A stretch of DNA of 64,000 nucleotides from Jejuia rubra (GCF_042684665.1 NZ_JBHULY010000014.1:1-64000); one strand, 5' to 3'; positions 52,877 to 61,354 are shown, counted from the stretch's first letter. Numbers and translations are program-made. Notes: generated from the letters alone by a model not told the origin.

Positions 52877-53221
52877 TTAGCGAATAACTAGTTTCCGGGT
52901 TTCTGTCACCGCATTTTCGGTAATTTTCAAAATGTAAACCCCTGAGCCCAAAGTTGAAATATCCAATTCTTTCCGAGTAATTACGGGCGCAAGAATTTGT
53001 TTGCCCAAAACATTAAAAACGGCCACTGATTTCAGAGCGTTTTGTTTGGTGTCAATGTAAATTGTTGATTTTCCAATATTTACTGGATTTGGAAACACCG
53101 ACAGTCCTTCGATACTGAGACTGTTTTTAAGGTCATTGGAAGCTATGTCCTGTGAGAACCCATCGAAGGTCATCAAGGATAAAACAAGGAGTAAAACATA
53201 AAAAAAGTAGTTTTTTTTCAT
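52877..53221 (-). CDS. Minimal T9SS type A sorting-domain protein
   Basis: A 114-residue protein: a signal peptide (about 1-24, ending GFSQD), then about 80 residues that are almost entirely a T9SS type A C-terminal domain (LSVFPNPVNIG, AVFNVLGKQIL, LDISTLGSGVYILKI, TRKLVIR). Little or no cargo remains between them. ATG 53221 follows the normal start of the signal. Such stand-alone domains may be processed tags or decayed remnants of larger surface proteins. Confidence 0.85.
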   Translation of the reverse strand: MKKNYFFYVLLLVLSLMTFDGFSQDIASNDLKNSLSIEGLSVFPNPVNIGKSTIYIDTKQNALKSVAVFNVLGKQILAPVITRKELDISTLGSGVYILKITENAVTETRKLVIR

Positions 53222-53652
53222 AACGTCTTCCAATGTGGTAAAATTACTGCTTTTACATCAAAAGCTGTACCAAAATTCTGTTAAAGATTATAGCGATACG
53301 TCGAAAAGTTAATCTTTTGTAAGCCTTGTGTTACCTTATTGTTATTTGTGGGCGATTTTTAAAAGTTGAATGTTATTAGTTTTATATTTACTCGAGGAAG
53401 AATTCCTTGATGCTTTGCGTCAAGGTCTCCATTAAAATTGTCATTCCCGTGAAATCGAAGATTCATGAATACCATAATATTGAGCAGAATCAATGAATAA
53501 AACGGGAATCTAAATAATTAAAATTTCGGTTTCTGGGCTTACTTCCAATACCAAACAAATTATGAGTGTGCTTACTTTATAGCTCAGATGCACGGATAGT
53601 TTGTTTCAAGAAATTTTTTATTTTTGGAAGCGTCAAAATATTGATTTCAGTA
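53222..53652. other. Intergenic region with palindromic repeats
   Basis: These 431 bases hold a hairpin repeat at 53405-53425 and a second inverted repeat at 53443-53509. A candidate -7 element TATTTTTG (53619-53626) lies before the regulator. No gene seen. Confidence 0.5.
53405..53509. repeat. Two adjacent hairpin repeats
   Basis: CCTTGATGC-TTT-GCGTCAAGG (53405-53425) is a nine-pair stem with one wobble. ATTCCCGT (53443-53450) pairs with ACGGGAAT (53502-53509), enclosing two copies of an ATGAAT-like word. Both resemble repeats common between flavobacterial genes. Confidence 0.65.
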
Positions 53653-54330
53653 ATGAACAAAAAAGACATAAAAATACTGCTAGTAGATGATGAGCCGGAC
53701 ATTTTGGAGATTGTAGGTTACAATCTGTCCAACGAAGGGTATCAAGTAATTACTGCCGAAAATGGAGTTGAGGCTGTTAAAAAAGCCAAAAAGGAACAGC
53801 CCCAATTGATTATTCTTGACGTAATGATGCCTGAAATGGACGGTATTGAAGCTTGCGAACAAATTAGAAAAAACCCCGACTTAAAAGATGTGGTCATTAC
53901 CTTTTTAACTGCCCGGGGCGAGGATTATTCGCAAGTGGCCGGTTTTGATGCGGGAGCTGACGATTATATCACAAAGCCTATAAAACCAAAGGTGTTGGTA
54001 AGCAAGGTAAAAGCGCTTTTAAGACGTTTTAAGGACGATGTAAAGGATACGGTTAAGGTGGGTAACCTTGTGATTAACCGCGATGAATACAAAATCAGCC
54101 TCAAAGGAAAAGAAATAATTTTACCAAGAAAAGAGTTTGAATTGTTATCTTTATTGGCGTCGAAACCTGGAAAAGTGTTTAAGCGCGATGAAATCTTGGA
54201 TAAAGTTTGGGGAAATGAAGTTGTTGTGGGCGGACGAACCATCGATGTTCATATCCGAAAATTGCGCGAAAAAATAGGAGATAAAAGCTTTAAAACAGTA
54301 AAAGGTGTCGGCTACAAGTTTGTAGACTAA
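53653..54330 (+). CDS. OmpR/PhoB-type response regulator
   Basis: A 225-residue regulator. Receiver residues: Asp12, Asp13, phosphoacceptor Asp56 (IILDVMMPEMDG), Thr86-Ala87 (FLTAR), Lys108 (ITKPI). C-terminal winged helix of OmpR type: LPRKEFELLSLLASKPGKVFKRDEIL and GRTIDVHIRKLREKIG. ATG 53653 follows the -7 element; earlier in-frame codons are not protein-like. The next gene, a histidine kinase, starts at the base where this stop ends. The pair resembles PhoB/PhoR, but the stimulus is unknown. Confidence 0.94.
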   Translation: MNKKDIKILLVDDEPDILEIVGYNLSNEGYQVITAENGVEAVKKAKKEQPQLIILDVMMPEMDGIEACEQIRKNPDLKDVVITFLTARGEDYSQVAGFDAGADDYITKPIKPKVLVSKVKALLRRFKDDVKDTVKVGNLVINRDEYKISLKGKEIILPRKEFELLSLLASKPGKVFKRDEILDKVWGNEVVVGGRTIDVHIRKLREKIGDKSFKTVKGVGYKFVD

Positions 54331-55373
54331 TGCAGGTAAAAGTTAAGAAATCCTATCGCTTTGCGGTTAAAACATCGCTATTCATAACTTTGTTTTTCAC
54401 ACTCTTAATGAGTGTTTTTTTGTACTATTACTTTTCGTTCAAATGGGCGCCCATCATAGTTTTTGCGGTGGGTTGTTTTCTTTTTTCCTTTATGGTGATA
54501 CAATATCGTGTAGAGCGCTATATCTACAAACGCGTAAAGAAAATATACGACGATTTGACCCTTTTGGAATCTGCAAGTTTTACGAGGGGTGCGATCACAA
54601 CCGACATGGCTACGTTGACCCAAGAGATTGATAAATACGCCCGCGATAAAAAATTGGAAATCGAAACCCTTAAAGTCAGGGAGCAGTACAGAAAAGAGTT
54701 CTTAGGTAACGTGTCGCACGAGCTTAAAACCCCACTTTTTACAATCCAGGGCTATATTTTAACCTTATTGGATGGAGCCATAAATGACAAGGCTGTGAGG
54801 AAAAAATACCTTAAACGCGCCAATAGTGCCGTGGAGCGATTGAATTATATCGTTAGCGATTTGGATTTGATCACCAAACTGGAAGCTGGGGATTTAAGGT
54901 TAAATCCTGAGGAATTTGATATTGTGGAATTGGTTAAGGAAGTTTTTGGAATGGTGGAAATGAGAGCCAATGATAAGTCAATTACCTTAACTTTTGATAG
55001 GGATTATCCGAATCCCATTATGGTGCGGGCAGATAAGGAACGAATTCAGCAGGTACTAGTGAACCTGATTATCAACTCCCTAAAATATGGACGTCTGAAA
55101 GGCACCACCGAAGTGAGTATAGAAAATTTAATTAAAAACAAGGCCATAGTCAGGGTAACCGACAACGGCGAGGGTATTGAAAAAACGCATCTGGCACGCT
55201 TGTTTGAACGTTTTTATCGTGTGGACAAAAGTGGATCGCGAAGTGAAGGAGGCTCCGGTTTGGGACTTTCCATAGTAAAGCATATCATCGAGGCCCACGA
55301 CGAACGTATTTATGTTGAAAGTGAATATGGCGTTGGGAGCGAGTTCTCATTTACCCTGGAAAAGGCCGAATAG
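54330..55373 (+). CDS. PhoR-like sensor histidine kinase
   Basis: A 347-residue membrane kinase. Two adjacent helices (about 15-36 and 39-58) leave almost no periplasmic loop. A HAMP-like linker follows, then the HisKA domain with LGNVSHELKTPLFTIQG (His130), and the ATPase domain with VNLIINSLKYGR, TDNGEGI and GGSGLGLSIV. It should phosphorylate the regulator encoded one base upstream. The lack of an outer sensor loop suggests signalling through the membrane or a partner. Its 3' end overlaps the convergent GT gene by 27 bases. Confidence 0.93.
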   Translation: MQVKVKKSYRFAVKTSLFITLFFTLLMSVFLYYYFSFKWAPIIVFAVGCFLFSFMVIQYRVERYIYKRVKKIYDDLTLLESASFTRGAITTDMATLTQEIDKYARDKKLEIETLKVREQYRKEFLGNVSHELKTPLFTIQGYILTLLDGAINDKAVRKKYLKRANSAVERLNYIVSDLDLITKLEAGDLRLNPEEFDIVELVKEVFGMVEMRANDKSITLTFDRDYPNPIMVRADKERIQQVLVNLIINSLKYGRLKGTTEVSIENLIKNKAIVRVTDNGEGIEKTHLARLFERFYRVDKSGSRSEGGSGLGLSIVKHIIEAHDERIYVESEYGVGSEFSFTLEKAE

Positions 55374-56402
55374 CTTTTTATGATTGATATCGACGTTGAA
55401 ACTTTTCAACCCTTTAAAATCCGAAACGATTTCTAGTTTATCAATTGAAAATTCTTCTTGCGAACAACTTGGAGCAAAGCCCTGCTCCGTCATACGCTTT
55501 GCCAAATATTCCTGCTCGGACTGTCCCGGAGTTGGGATAAAAAATGCCAGTTTTTCCAGTTTAGCCAAATCCATAACCGTGGTGTAGCCCGATCTGCATA
55601 GTACCAGTTTACTCTCGTTTATGGTTTTTTCCAATAATACCGAAGTCATAAAATTATAAATGGTCACAGGGCCTTTTTCGGTAATCGTTTGTTTTTGCTC
55701 CATCACACCTCGCACAAATACCACCGAACCCTTAAAATTCCCAACTTCCTTCAAAAGTTTTTCCTCAAGCATAGTGCGCTGAGGCTCTGGTCCGGAGAGT
55801 AAAACCAATAAATCAATACGATTTTGGGTATTTGATTTATTAAATCGGCTTAAAGGACCTATATATTTTGTTGGAATATCGAGATGCTTTTTGTGTCCAA
55901 GTTTGCCCGACAAATTGATGTTTCCCTCATTATCGGGCACCCAACACTCATCAAATTTGGTTATGAATTTTTCATGCAATTTAGTACTAAGCCATGTAGT
56001 GCGTCCACTTAGTACATTAAGCTGATGAGTTACAAAAACACTAGGCACCTTTTTATCGTAAACCCCTAATCTGTTATCTGAAATTACCCCTGCAATACGG
56101 TGATTTTCAACAATCAACTTTGTCGCTTTTCTTTCAGCCTTTATAGTTTTGGCCAATCTTGGAGAATCCTTTAAAAGCTTCAGCTTAAAATGCTTGCCTT
56201 TTTTGGCGTAGGTAATGTTGTATGAAGGCAATTCGATAGACGAAAATCCAGGAAATTCCTTCCTTAAAAGTTGCAGTGCGATACCATCACTGGCTATAAT
56301 GGGTTCAAAGCCATTTTCGTAAAGCGCCTTAATGATAGGAATGCACCGTGTTGCGTGGCCTAATCCCCAATTTAAGGGTGCGATTAAAATTCTTTTTTTC
56401 AT
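55347..56402 (-). CDS. Glycosyltransferase, MurG/UDPGT-like
   Basis: A 351-residue GT-B enzyme. The N-terminal domain starts ILIAPLNWGLGHATRCIPIIKAL, a glycine-rich donor-loop. The C-terminal donor-binding domain holds LLVLLSGPEPQRTMLEEKLL and the nucleotide-sugar motif CRSGYTTVMDLAKLEKLAFFIPTPGQSEQEYLAKRM, as in MurG and UDP-glycosyltransferases. MurG itself is unlikely because the family's membrane-contact segment is not clear. ATG 56402 chosen; an upstream in-frame ATG falls in repeat DNA. Confidence 0.85.
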   Translation of the reverse strand: MKKRILIAPLNWGLGHATRCIPIIKALYENGFEPIIASDGIALQLLRKEFPGFSSIELPSYNITYAKKGKHFKLKLLKDSPRLAKTIKAERKATKLIVENHRIAGVISDNRLGVYDKKVPSVFVTHQLNVLSGRTTWLSTKLHEKFITKFDECWVPDNEGNINLSGKLGHKKHLDIPTKYIGPLSRFNKSNTQNRIDLLVLLSGPEPQRTMLEEKLLKEVGNFKGSVVFVRGVMEQKQTITEKGPVTIYNFMTSVLLEKTINESKLVLCRSGYTTVMDLAKLEKLAFFIPTPGQSEQEYLAKRMTEQGFAPSCSQEEFSIDKLEIVSDFKGLKSFNVDINHKKLFGLFQGK

Positions 56403-56405
56403 TAT

Positions 56406-56500
56406 TTGGGCGTGCCTCTCGTACCTCAAGTCGGGCTTTCACTACTCGCTCTCTTTGAGGAGCTCAAACATGCCGTTCAATCCCTCACGCGAGGTTTGAG
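56406..56500 (+). repeat. Dispersed structured repeat, copy 2
   Basis: Runs from TTGGGCGTGCC through AGTCGGGCTTTCACTACTCGC to TTCAATCCCTCACGC. The ends pair (GCGTG/CACGC), with compensating change against copy 1 (GCGTTA/TAACGC). The internal palindrome is absent; CTCTTTGAGGAGCTC takes its place. It directly precedes the minus-strand GT start. Confidence 0.85.
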
Positions 56501-56589
56501 GTAAATTCAAAAGTAAAGATAACAACGCTGTTGTATATTTCCGTAATTTTACCAATTCTAAAGCAATACTAAGAAATAGTTAAGAGATT

Positions 56590-57267
56590 GTGGGAAGCAA
56601 AAACAAGCTGAAACGGTTTAAGGAAAACGACACCTTTTCCAATGTATACCAGCCAAAACGCGAGGAATTAATGGATTCCGAGTTCAGGTTAAAAGGCCAT
56701 TGGCGAGAAGAAGTCTTTAAAAATGACAATCCCATAGTGTTGGAACTGGGCTGTGGCAAAGGCGAATATTCGGTAGCATTGGCCCAAAAATATCCAGATA
56801 AAAATTTAATTGGGGTGGATATTAAGGGTGCTAGATTTTGGAGGGGAGCTAAAACCGCCATTGAAGAAAATATTCCCAATGTGGCATTTTTGCGGACGCA
56901 AATCGAATTGATTGATTTCGCTTTCGCCGAAAACGAAGTGGACGAAATTTGGATTACCTTTCCAGATCCACAAATAAAATATAAGCGCACCAAACACCGT
57001 TTGACCAATATGAATTTTTTAGAGCGCTATAAATCCATTTTAAAACCAGATGGGACTGTTAACCTTAAGACCGATAGCGAATTTATGCACGGCTATACTT
57101 TGGGCTTATTGCATGGTTTGGGGCACGAGGTGATGTATGCCAACCATGATGTTTACAAACAAGAAGGAAGTCCTTCAGAGGTTACTGGTATACAAACCTT
57201 TTACGAATCGCAGTATTTGGAGCAAAATAAGCCCATTACTTATATTAAGTTTAATTTTTCCTCCTAA
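56590..57267 (+). CDS. trmB: tRNA (guanine46-N7)-methyltransferase
   Basis: A 225-residue SAM-dependent methyltransferase. Motifs: LELGCGKGEYSVALAQ (SAM loop), NLIGVDIKGARFWRGAKTA, IWITFPDPQIKYKRTKHRL (the TrmB signature) and LKPDGTVNLKTDSEF. Start is GTG 56590, and the beginning MGSKNKLKRFKEN is the family's usual N terminus. It modifies G46 in the variable loop of tRNAs. Overlaps the LysE-type gene by one base. Confidence 0.94.
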   Translation: MGSKNKLKRFKENDTFSNVYQPKREELMDSEFRLKGHWREEVFKNDNPIVLELGCGKGEYSVALAQKYPDKNLIGVDIKGARFWRGAKTAIEENIPNVAFLRTQIELIDFAFAENEVDEIWITFPDPQIKYKRTKHRLTNMNFLERYKSILKPDGTVNLKTDSEFMHGYTLGLLHGLGHEVMYANHDVYKQEGSPSEVTGIQTFYESQYLEQNKPITYIKFNFSS

Positions 57268-57896
57268 TGGACTTGACTTTTATCTTTTTGTGGGGGCTAC
57301 TTTTTGCCATTATAGGGGTAATTCCGCCAGGGTTGCTCAATATGAGCGCTGCAAAAATCAGCCTTAAAGAAGGCCATGTAAGAGGTATTGTGTTTTCCAT
57401 TGGCGTATGCGTTGTATTAATGGCCCAAGCGTACATCGCGGCGATTTTTTCACGTTACCTAAGCAGGCACCCCGAGGTTATAAGTATTTTGAGGAGTGTT
57501 GCCTGTGTGATTTTTATTTTGGTGACAATTTACTTTTTGTTTATTGCAAAATCAAAACCCAAATCCCAAAAGGAACCGAAAATTAAGAGTAAGCACAGTC
57601 GGTTTTTTCAAGGAATGTTAATGTCGGCCATAAATGTATTTCCCATTCCATATCAATCTTACCTAATCATTACATTAGCTTCAGTTGGATGGATGAATTT
57701 TGAGCAGACCAGCATTATAGCCTATGTCGCAGGTGCTGGCACAGGTACTTTCGTTATGCTTTATGTTTATATTTTCTTCTTTGATATGATCAAAAGTAAA
57801 TCTTTTACCTCGCAAAAAAATATGAATTACATTATTGGGGGCATCACCGGGATTATATCAATCGTTACGTTAATCAATATCATCAAGGACCTTTAA
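57267..57896 (+). CDS. LysE/RhtB family transporter
   Basis: A 209-residue membrane protein with about six helices. The N-terminal segment FLWGLLFAIIGVIPPGLLNMSAAKISL resembles the LysE/RhtB signature (GxxPGP). Members export amino acids or cations. ATG 57267 is the base after the trmB stop begins, so the genes are translationally coupled. Substrate not readable. Confidence 0.85.
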   Translation: MDLTFIFLWGLLFAIIGVIPPGLLNMSAAKISLKEGHVRGIVFSIGVCVVLMAQAYIAAIFSRYLSRHPEVISILRSVACVIFILVTIYFLFIAKSKPKSQKEPKIKSKHSRFFQGMLMSAINVFPIPYQSYLIITLASVGWMNFEQTSIIAYVAGAGTGTFVMLYVYIFFFDMIKSKSFTSQKNMNYIIGGITGIISIVTLINIIKDL

Positions 57897-57897
57897 G

Positions 57898-58239
57898 ATG
57901 AAACAAGAAACCTTGAATTTCTTTGATAAGGTTTATGAGGTTGCCCGTTTGATTCCTTTCGGAAGGGTCACCAGTTACGGCGCCATCGCCAAATATTTGG
58001 GTGCAGTCAGAAGCGCAAGAATGGTGGGCTACGCCATGAACGGTTCGGGAGGAAAGGATGTTCCTGCGCACCGCGTGGTCAACAGAAAGGGATTGTTGAC
58101 TGGCAAACACCATTTTGACGGCACCAACCTCATGCAACAGCTTTTGGAAAGTGAAGGCATCCAAGTTGTTGATAACCAAATCCAAAATTTTGAGGCTGTA
58201 TTTTGGGACCCGGGGAAGGAATTGGGGAATGATTTTTGA
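57898..58239 (+). CDS. Alkyltransferase-like protein (ATL, no catalytic Cys)
   Basis: A 113-residue MGMT-family protein with the DNA-binding helix (FGRVTSYGAIAKYLG) and arginine finger. The active-site PCHR of O6-alkylguanine methyltransferase is PAHR here (V55-P56-A57-H58-R59), so it cannot accept an alkyl group. It matches ATL proteins, which flag alkylated guanines for nucleotide-excision repair. It is one base from the LysE-type gene and overlaps the next frame. Confidence 0.9.
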   Translation: MKQETLNFFDKVYEVARLIPFGRVTSYGAIAKYLGAVRSARMVGYAMNGSGGKDVPAHRVVNRKGLLTGKHHFDGTNLMQQLLESEGIQVVDNQIQNFEAVFWDPGKELGNDF

Positions 58240-58253
58240 GGCCTCGGTGTTAT

Positions 58254-59105
58254 ATGAAACACATAGGTTCAATATTTCTAAGCTGTTTTATTTTGATCTC
58301 TTTTTCTAGAAATCTGGTAAGGTTACCTGTTGTAATTCCGAATAAATGCGACACCATTATTGATTTGTCTTCGGAAGAAATGCTTCCGTCTCATACAATA
58401 GTTTATGGGGTAAATATACTTGATAGTCTTGATTTTAGACTTCAAAGCAGAATGACTTCTAAAGATTATTACTCTGGAAGTTTTTTAAAGGATGAAAAGT
58501 TCATGAGTGATAGTATTAAGGTTTTTGTGGATACTACCCATGTTAATTTTCATTTAGGTGAACAATCTGTCATTTCGCATTTTCCTCCACCTCCACCACC
58601 TCAAACTGATAATAAAAGGGACTCTATTTATTTTAAGGAAATATATGATAGGGCAATTTTGGAACATGAAAATCGAGGAAGAACTCATTACAAAACGTAT
58701 CCTCTGTTTGTTTATAATTCATCAAGGAGGTCAACAGTCATACAAAGACCAATGTTCAATGACCTGTTTTTTATTGTTGAAGCCTTAGACAGTTTGAAAA
58801 TATGGCGACCAATTGAATATTGGGAGCAAAGAACAGTTTTATGTGGGACTGGTCATAGGGATTATCTTTTAAAGCCGAAACATTTTATAGTTTCAGCGGT
58901 AAAAAGATATCATGGGGATTTCAAAACAAAGCTTAGGGTTAGATTTACATCTTTCAATAAGGTCTTTTTTTCCAACGAATATGAGGGTTGGATGAATTAC
59001 TCCCAATTTGATACAACTAAATTAAAGCGGGAAATTAGAAAGCAATTTGGCAAAGCCAAAATGGAATATTATTTAAAAAGGAGTTTTTTAAGTCCAACAT
59101 ATTAA
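58254..59105 (+). CDS. Secreted protein of unknown function
   Basis: A 283-residue protein with a signal-peptide-like N terminus (MKHIGSIFLSCFILISFSRN). A proline run (FPPPPPPQ) occurs near 120, followed by a region with SSRRSTVIQRPMFNDLFFIVEALDSLKIWRPIEYWEQRTVLCGTGHRDYLLKPKHF. The latter part has no family I recognise. ATG 58254 preferred over TTG 58236. It has no clear operon partner; it begins 14 bases after the ATL stop, so it may be co-transcribed. Confidence 0.6.
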   Translation: MKHIGSIFLSCFILISFSRNLVRLPVVIPNKCDTIIDLSSEEMLPSHTIVYGVNILDSLDFRLQSRMTSKDYYSGSFLKDEKFMSDSIKVFVDTTHVNFHLGEQSVISHFPPPPPPQTDNKRDSIYFKEIYDRAILEHENRGRTHYKTYPLFVYNSSRRSTVIQRPMFNDLFFIVEALDSLKIWRPIEYWEQRTVLCGTGHRDYLLKPKHFIVSAVKRYHGDFKTKLRVRFTSFNKVFFSNEYEGWMNYSQFDTTKLKREIRKQFGKAKMEYYLKRSFLSPTY

Positions 59106-59222
59106 TATTTCCTAATTTCACAAAAATTTACAAATAATTACATATTTCAACCCATAACCAAACCCAATATCCACATAATTAAAACTTCTAACACCAGCCG
59201 TCTGTCTTCTGCCATTATTGAC

Positions 59223-59230
59223 TATCTTTG
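59223..59230 (+). promoter_or_regulatory. -7 element of the mrp-nifU operon
   Basis: TATCTTTG matches the consensus. The start of transcription near 59237 makes ATG 59257 the most likely start of the Mrp protein. Confidence 0.5.
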
Positions 59231-59256
59231 CATTTAGAATGATTCTTAATTGGAAA

Positions 59257-60393
59257 ATGAAGCTAAAAAAACAAGATATATTAAAAGCACTGGAAACCAT
59301 TACCGTACCTGGGGAAGGGCAGAACATGGTAGAAAGTGGCGCTGTAACAAACGTAGTCACTTTTGCAGATGAGGTGATTGTGGATATTACCATTAAAAAC
59401 CCAAGTTTGCAGGCTAAAAAACGTACAGAGGTGGATATCCTAAAAACCATCCACGAGAAGGTATACGAAAAGGCCAAAATCACTGTAAATGTTAAAGTTG
59501 AAGCTCCTGTAAAACCAAAAGCGAATGTCATCAAAGGAAAACCAATTCCTGGGATACAAAATATTGTAGCCGTGGCATCTGGAAAAGGAGGTGTAGGGAA
59601 ATCTACCGTTACGGCTAACTTGGCGGTGACTTTGGCAAAAATGGGCTTTAAAGTAGGTGTTTTGGACGCCGATATTTATGGGCCTTCCATTCCTATTATG
59701 TTTGATGTGGCCGATGAAAAACCTTTAGCGGTTAACATTGAAGGCAAATCCAAAATGAAACCTATCGAGAATTACGGTGTAAAAATACTGTCCATAGGAT
59801 TTTTTACCCAACCCAACCAAGCAGTAGTTTGGCGTGGTCCGATGGCAGCAAAGGCTTTAAATCAGATGATATTTGATGCGCATTGGGGCGAATTGGATTT
59901 TCTGTTATTAGACTTACCTCCGGGTACGGGGGATATTCACTTGAGTATTATGCAATCCTTGCCAATTACAGGGGCAGTAGTGGTGAGTACGCCACAGAAT
60001 ATAGCTTTAGCCGACGCCAAAAAAGGCGTGGCCATGTTCCAACAAGACAGCATACAAGTGCCAGTTTTAGGAATTATTGAAAATATGGCGTACTTTACTC
60101 CTGAAGAATTGCCAGATAATAAGTACTATATTTTTGGAAAAGAAGGTGCTAAACATCTCGCCGAAGATTTAAATGTACAGTTTTTAGGCGAAATTCCGTT
60201 GGTACAAAGTATAAGGGAAGCTGGTGATGTAGGGCACCCGGCGGCTTTGCAAACGGCAACCCCATTGGAACAAGCTTTTGAAACTTTAACCCAAAACGTA
60301 GTTCAGGAAGTAGTGAATCGAAATGAAAGTCTACCGCCAACAGAAGCAATAAAAATCACCACAATGGCCGGCTGTGCCGCAGTGAAAAAATAA
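59257..60393 (+). CDS. Mrp/NBP35-type iron-sulfur carrier ATPase
   Basis: A 378-residue protein. An N-terminal DUF59/MIP18 domain (about 1-85, LEtITVPGEGQNMVESG onward) is fused to a ParA-like ATPase with the deviant P-loop VASGKGGVGKST at about 107-117 and LLLDLPPGTGD. Mrp/ApbC proteins load Fe-S clusters. The usual CxxC pair near the C terminus is not visible: the region after NMAYFTPEEL has no Cys. The only late Cys is in AGCAAVKK. The NifU-like gene follows, so both act in Fe-S assembly. Confidence 0.9.
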   Translation: MKLKKQDILKALETITVPGEGQNMVESGAVTNVVTFADEVIVDITIKNPSLQAKKRTEVDILKTIHEKVYEKAKITVNVKVEAPVKPKANVIKGKPIPGIQNIVAVASGKGGVGKSTVTANLAVTLAKMGFKVGVLDADIYGPSIPIMFDVADEKPLAVNIEGKSKMKPIENYGVKILSIGFFTQPNQAVVWRGPMAAKALNQMIFDAHWGELDFLLLDLPPGTGDIHLSIMQSLPITGAVVVSTPQNIALADAKKGVAMFQQDSIQVPVLGIIENMAYFTPEELPDNKYYIFGKEGAKHLAEDLNVQFLGEIPLVQSIREAGDVGHPAALQTATPLEQAFETLTQNVVQEVVNRNESLPPTEAIKITTMAGCAAVKK

Positions 60394-60407
60394 TAAATTC
60401 ATCTTTT

Positions 60408-60426
60408 CCCTCTCCTTTGGAGAGGG
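60408..60426. repeat. CCCTCTCC-TTT-GGAGAGGG hairpin
   Basis: A perfect eight-pair stem with a TTT loop between mrp and nifU, followed by GGGTGAGGAAG. It is the same type as the hairpin at 10631-10649. Confidence 0.75.
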
Positions 60427-60449
60427 TTAGGGTGAGGAAGAAATAAGAC

Positions 60450-60692
60450 ATGACCTCAGAAGAAATAAAAACAAACGTTGAAAAAGCACTTGACGAAATC
60501 CGTCCGTTTTTGCAAAGTGATGGCGGAGATATTTCTTTGCTATCCATTGAAGACGATAGGTTGGTAAGGGTGCAATTACAGGGTGCATGTGTGGGTTGTA
60601 GCGTCAATCAAATGACCTTAAAATCGGGTGTTGAAATGACCATCAAAAAGCACGCACCACAGATTGAGGAAGTCATTAATATTGATGTATAA
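60450..60692 (+). CDS. NifU C-terminal-domain scaffold protein
   Basis: An 80-residue protein consisting of the NifU C-terminal domain: LDEIRPFLQSDGGDISLLSIE, then CVGC at 47-50, the ligand pair for a transferable Fe-S cluster. NfuA-like proteins of this size deliver clusters to apoproteins. It is 56 bases after mrp (with a hairpin between) and 113 bases before a ferredoxin gene, consistent with an Fe-S cluster neighbourhood. Confidence 0.92.
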   Translation: MTSEEIKTNVEKALDEIRPFLQSDGGDISLLSIEDDRLVRVQLQGACVGCSVNQMTLKSGVEMTIKKHAPQIEEVINIDV

Positions 60693-60753
60693 AATCATCC
60701 TCCAAAAACCCATTTTACTTCATATTTTTTTAGAAAAATCCCAGAATAAATAA

Positions 60754-60761
60754 TACTTTTG
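60754..60761 (+). promoter_or_regulatory. -7 element of the ferredoxin gene
   Basis: TACTTTTG matches TAnnTTTG. Upstream -33 is only a T run. About 44 bases before the ATG. Confidence 0.4.
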
Positions 60762-60805
60762 GCACGCAAAATGCAGTGCAACTAGCGTAATCATAATTTT
60801 TACAG

Positions 60806-61138
60806 ATGAGTCAGGACATTAACATCAAGATAACGGACCGGGATGGTGTAACCCATGAGATTATGGCGCCAACCGATATGGCCATGAATTTAATGGAAGT
60901 GGTGCGCTCCTACGAGTTGGCACCCGAAGGCACCATTGGTGTTTGTGGTGGTATGGCCATGTGCGCCTCCTGCCAGTGCTATGTTTTAAGCAATACCGAG
61001 TTGCCTGAAAAAAGTGATGATGAAGAAGCCATGTTGTCCGAAGCATTTGACGTTCAGAACAATTCCCGTTTGGGCTGTCAAATCCAAATGACCCCTGAAA
61101 TGGAAGGCCTCGAGGTAGAATTGGCTCCTGAGAGTTAA
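60806..61138 (+). CDS. [2Fe-2S] ferredoxin, adrenodoxin type
   Basis: A 110-residue ferredoxin with ligands Cys47, Cys53 and Cys56 (CGGMAMCASC, C-x5-C-x2-C) and Cys91 (RLGCQI). The spacing is typical of the vertebrate/adrenodoxin and bacterial Isc-type group. It carries single electrons, probably for Fe-S assembly or an oxygenase. Its neighbours mrp and nifU support a role in cluster biogenesis. Confidence 0.93.
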   Translation: MSQDINIKITDRDGVTHEIMAPTDMAMNLMEVVRSYELAPEGTIGVCGGMAMCASCQCYVLSNTELPEKSDDEEAMLSEAFDVQNNSRLGCQIQMTPEMEGLEVELAPES

Positions 61139-61185
61139 TCCGTCTTTTCAATTTGAAATTTCAAAGTTTTTAGATTAATCTTAAT

Positions 61186-61288
61186 TTGGGCGTTACCCAA
61201 TCCCGATAGCTATCGGGAGGGTCGGGCTTTCGGCAGTCGCTCCCTCCTAATGTCGGGGAGCTTCAACAAATGCCTCAATCCCTAACGC
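61186..61288 (+). repeat. Dispersed structured repeat, copy 3
   Basis: Runs from TTGGGCGTTACCC to TCAATCCCTAACGC with GGGTCGGGCTTTCGGCAGTCGC inside. The 18-base palindrome at 61201-61218 centred on GATAGCTATC sits before the GGTCGGGC block, while in copy 1 it sits after it. Confidence 0.85.
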
Positions 61289-61354
61289 ATTTTTATCCAG
61301 AGCAATCCGAACAGCTTTCAGAGTTCCTAGTTTTTTAGACCATTTAGGTATTCA

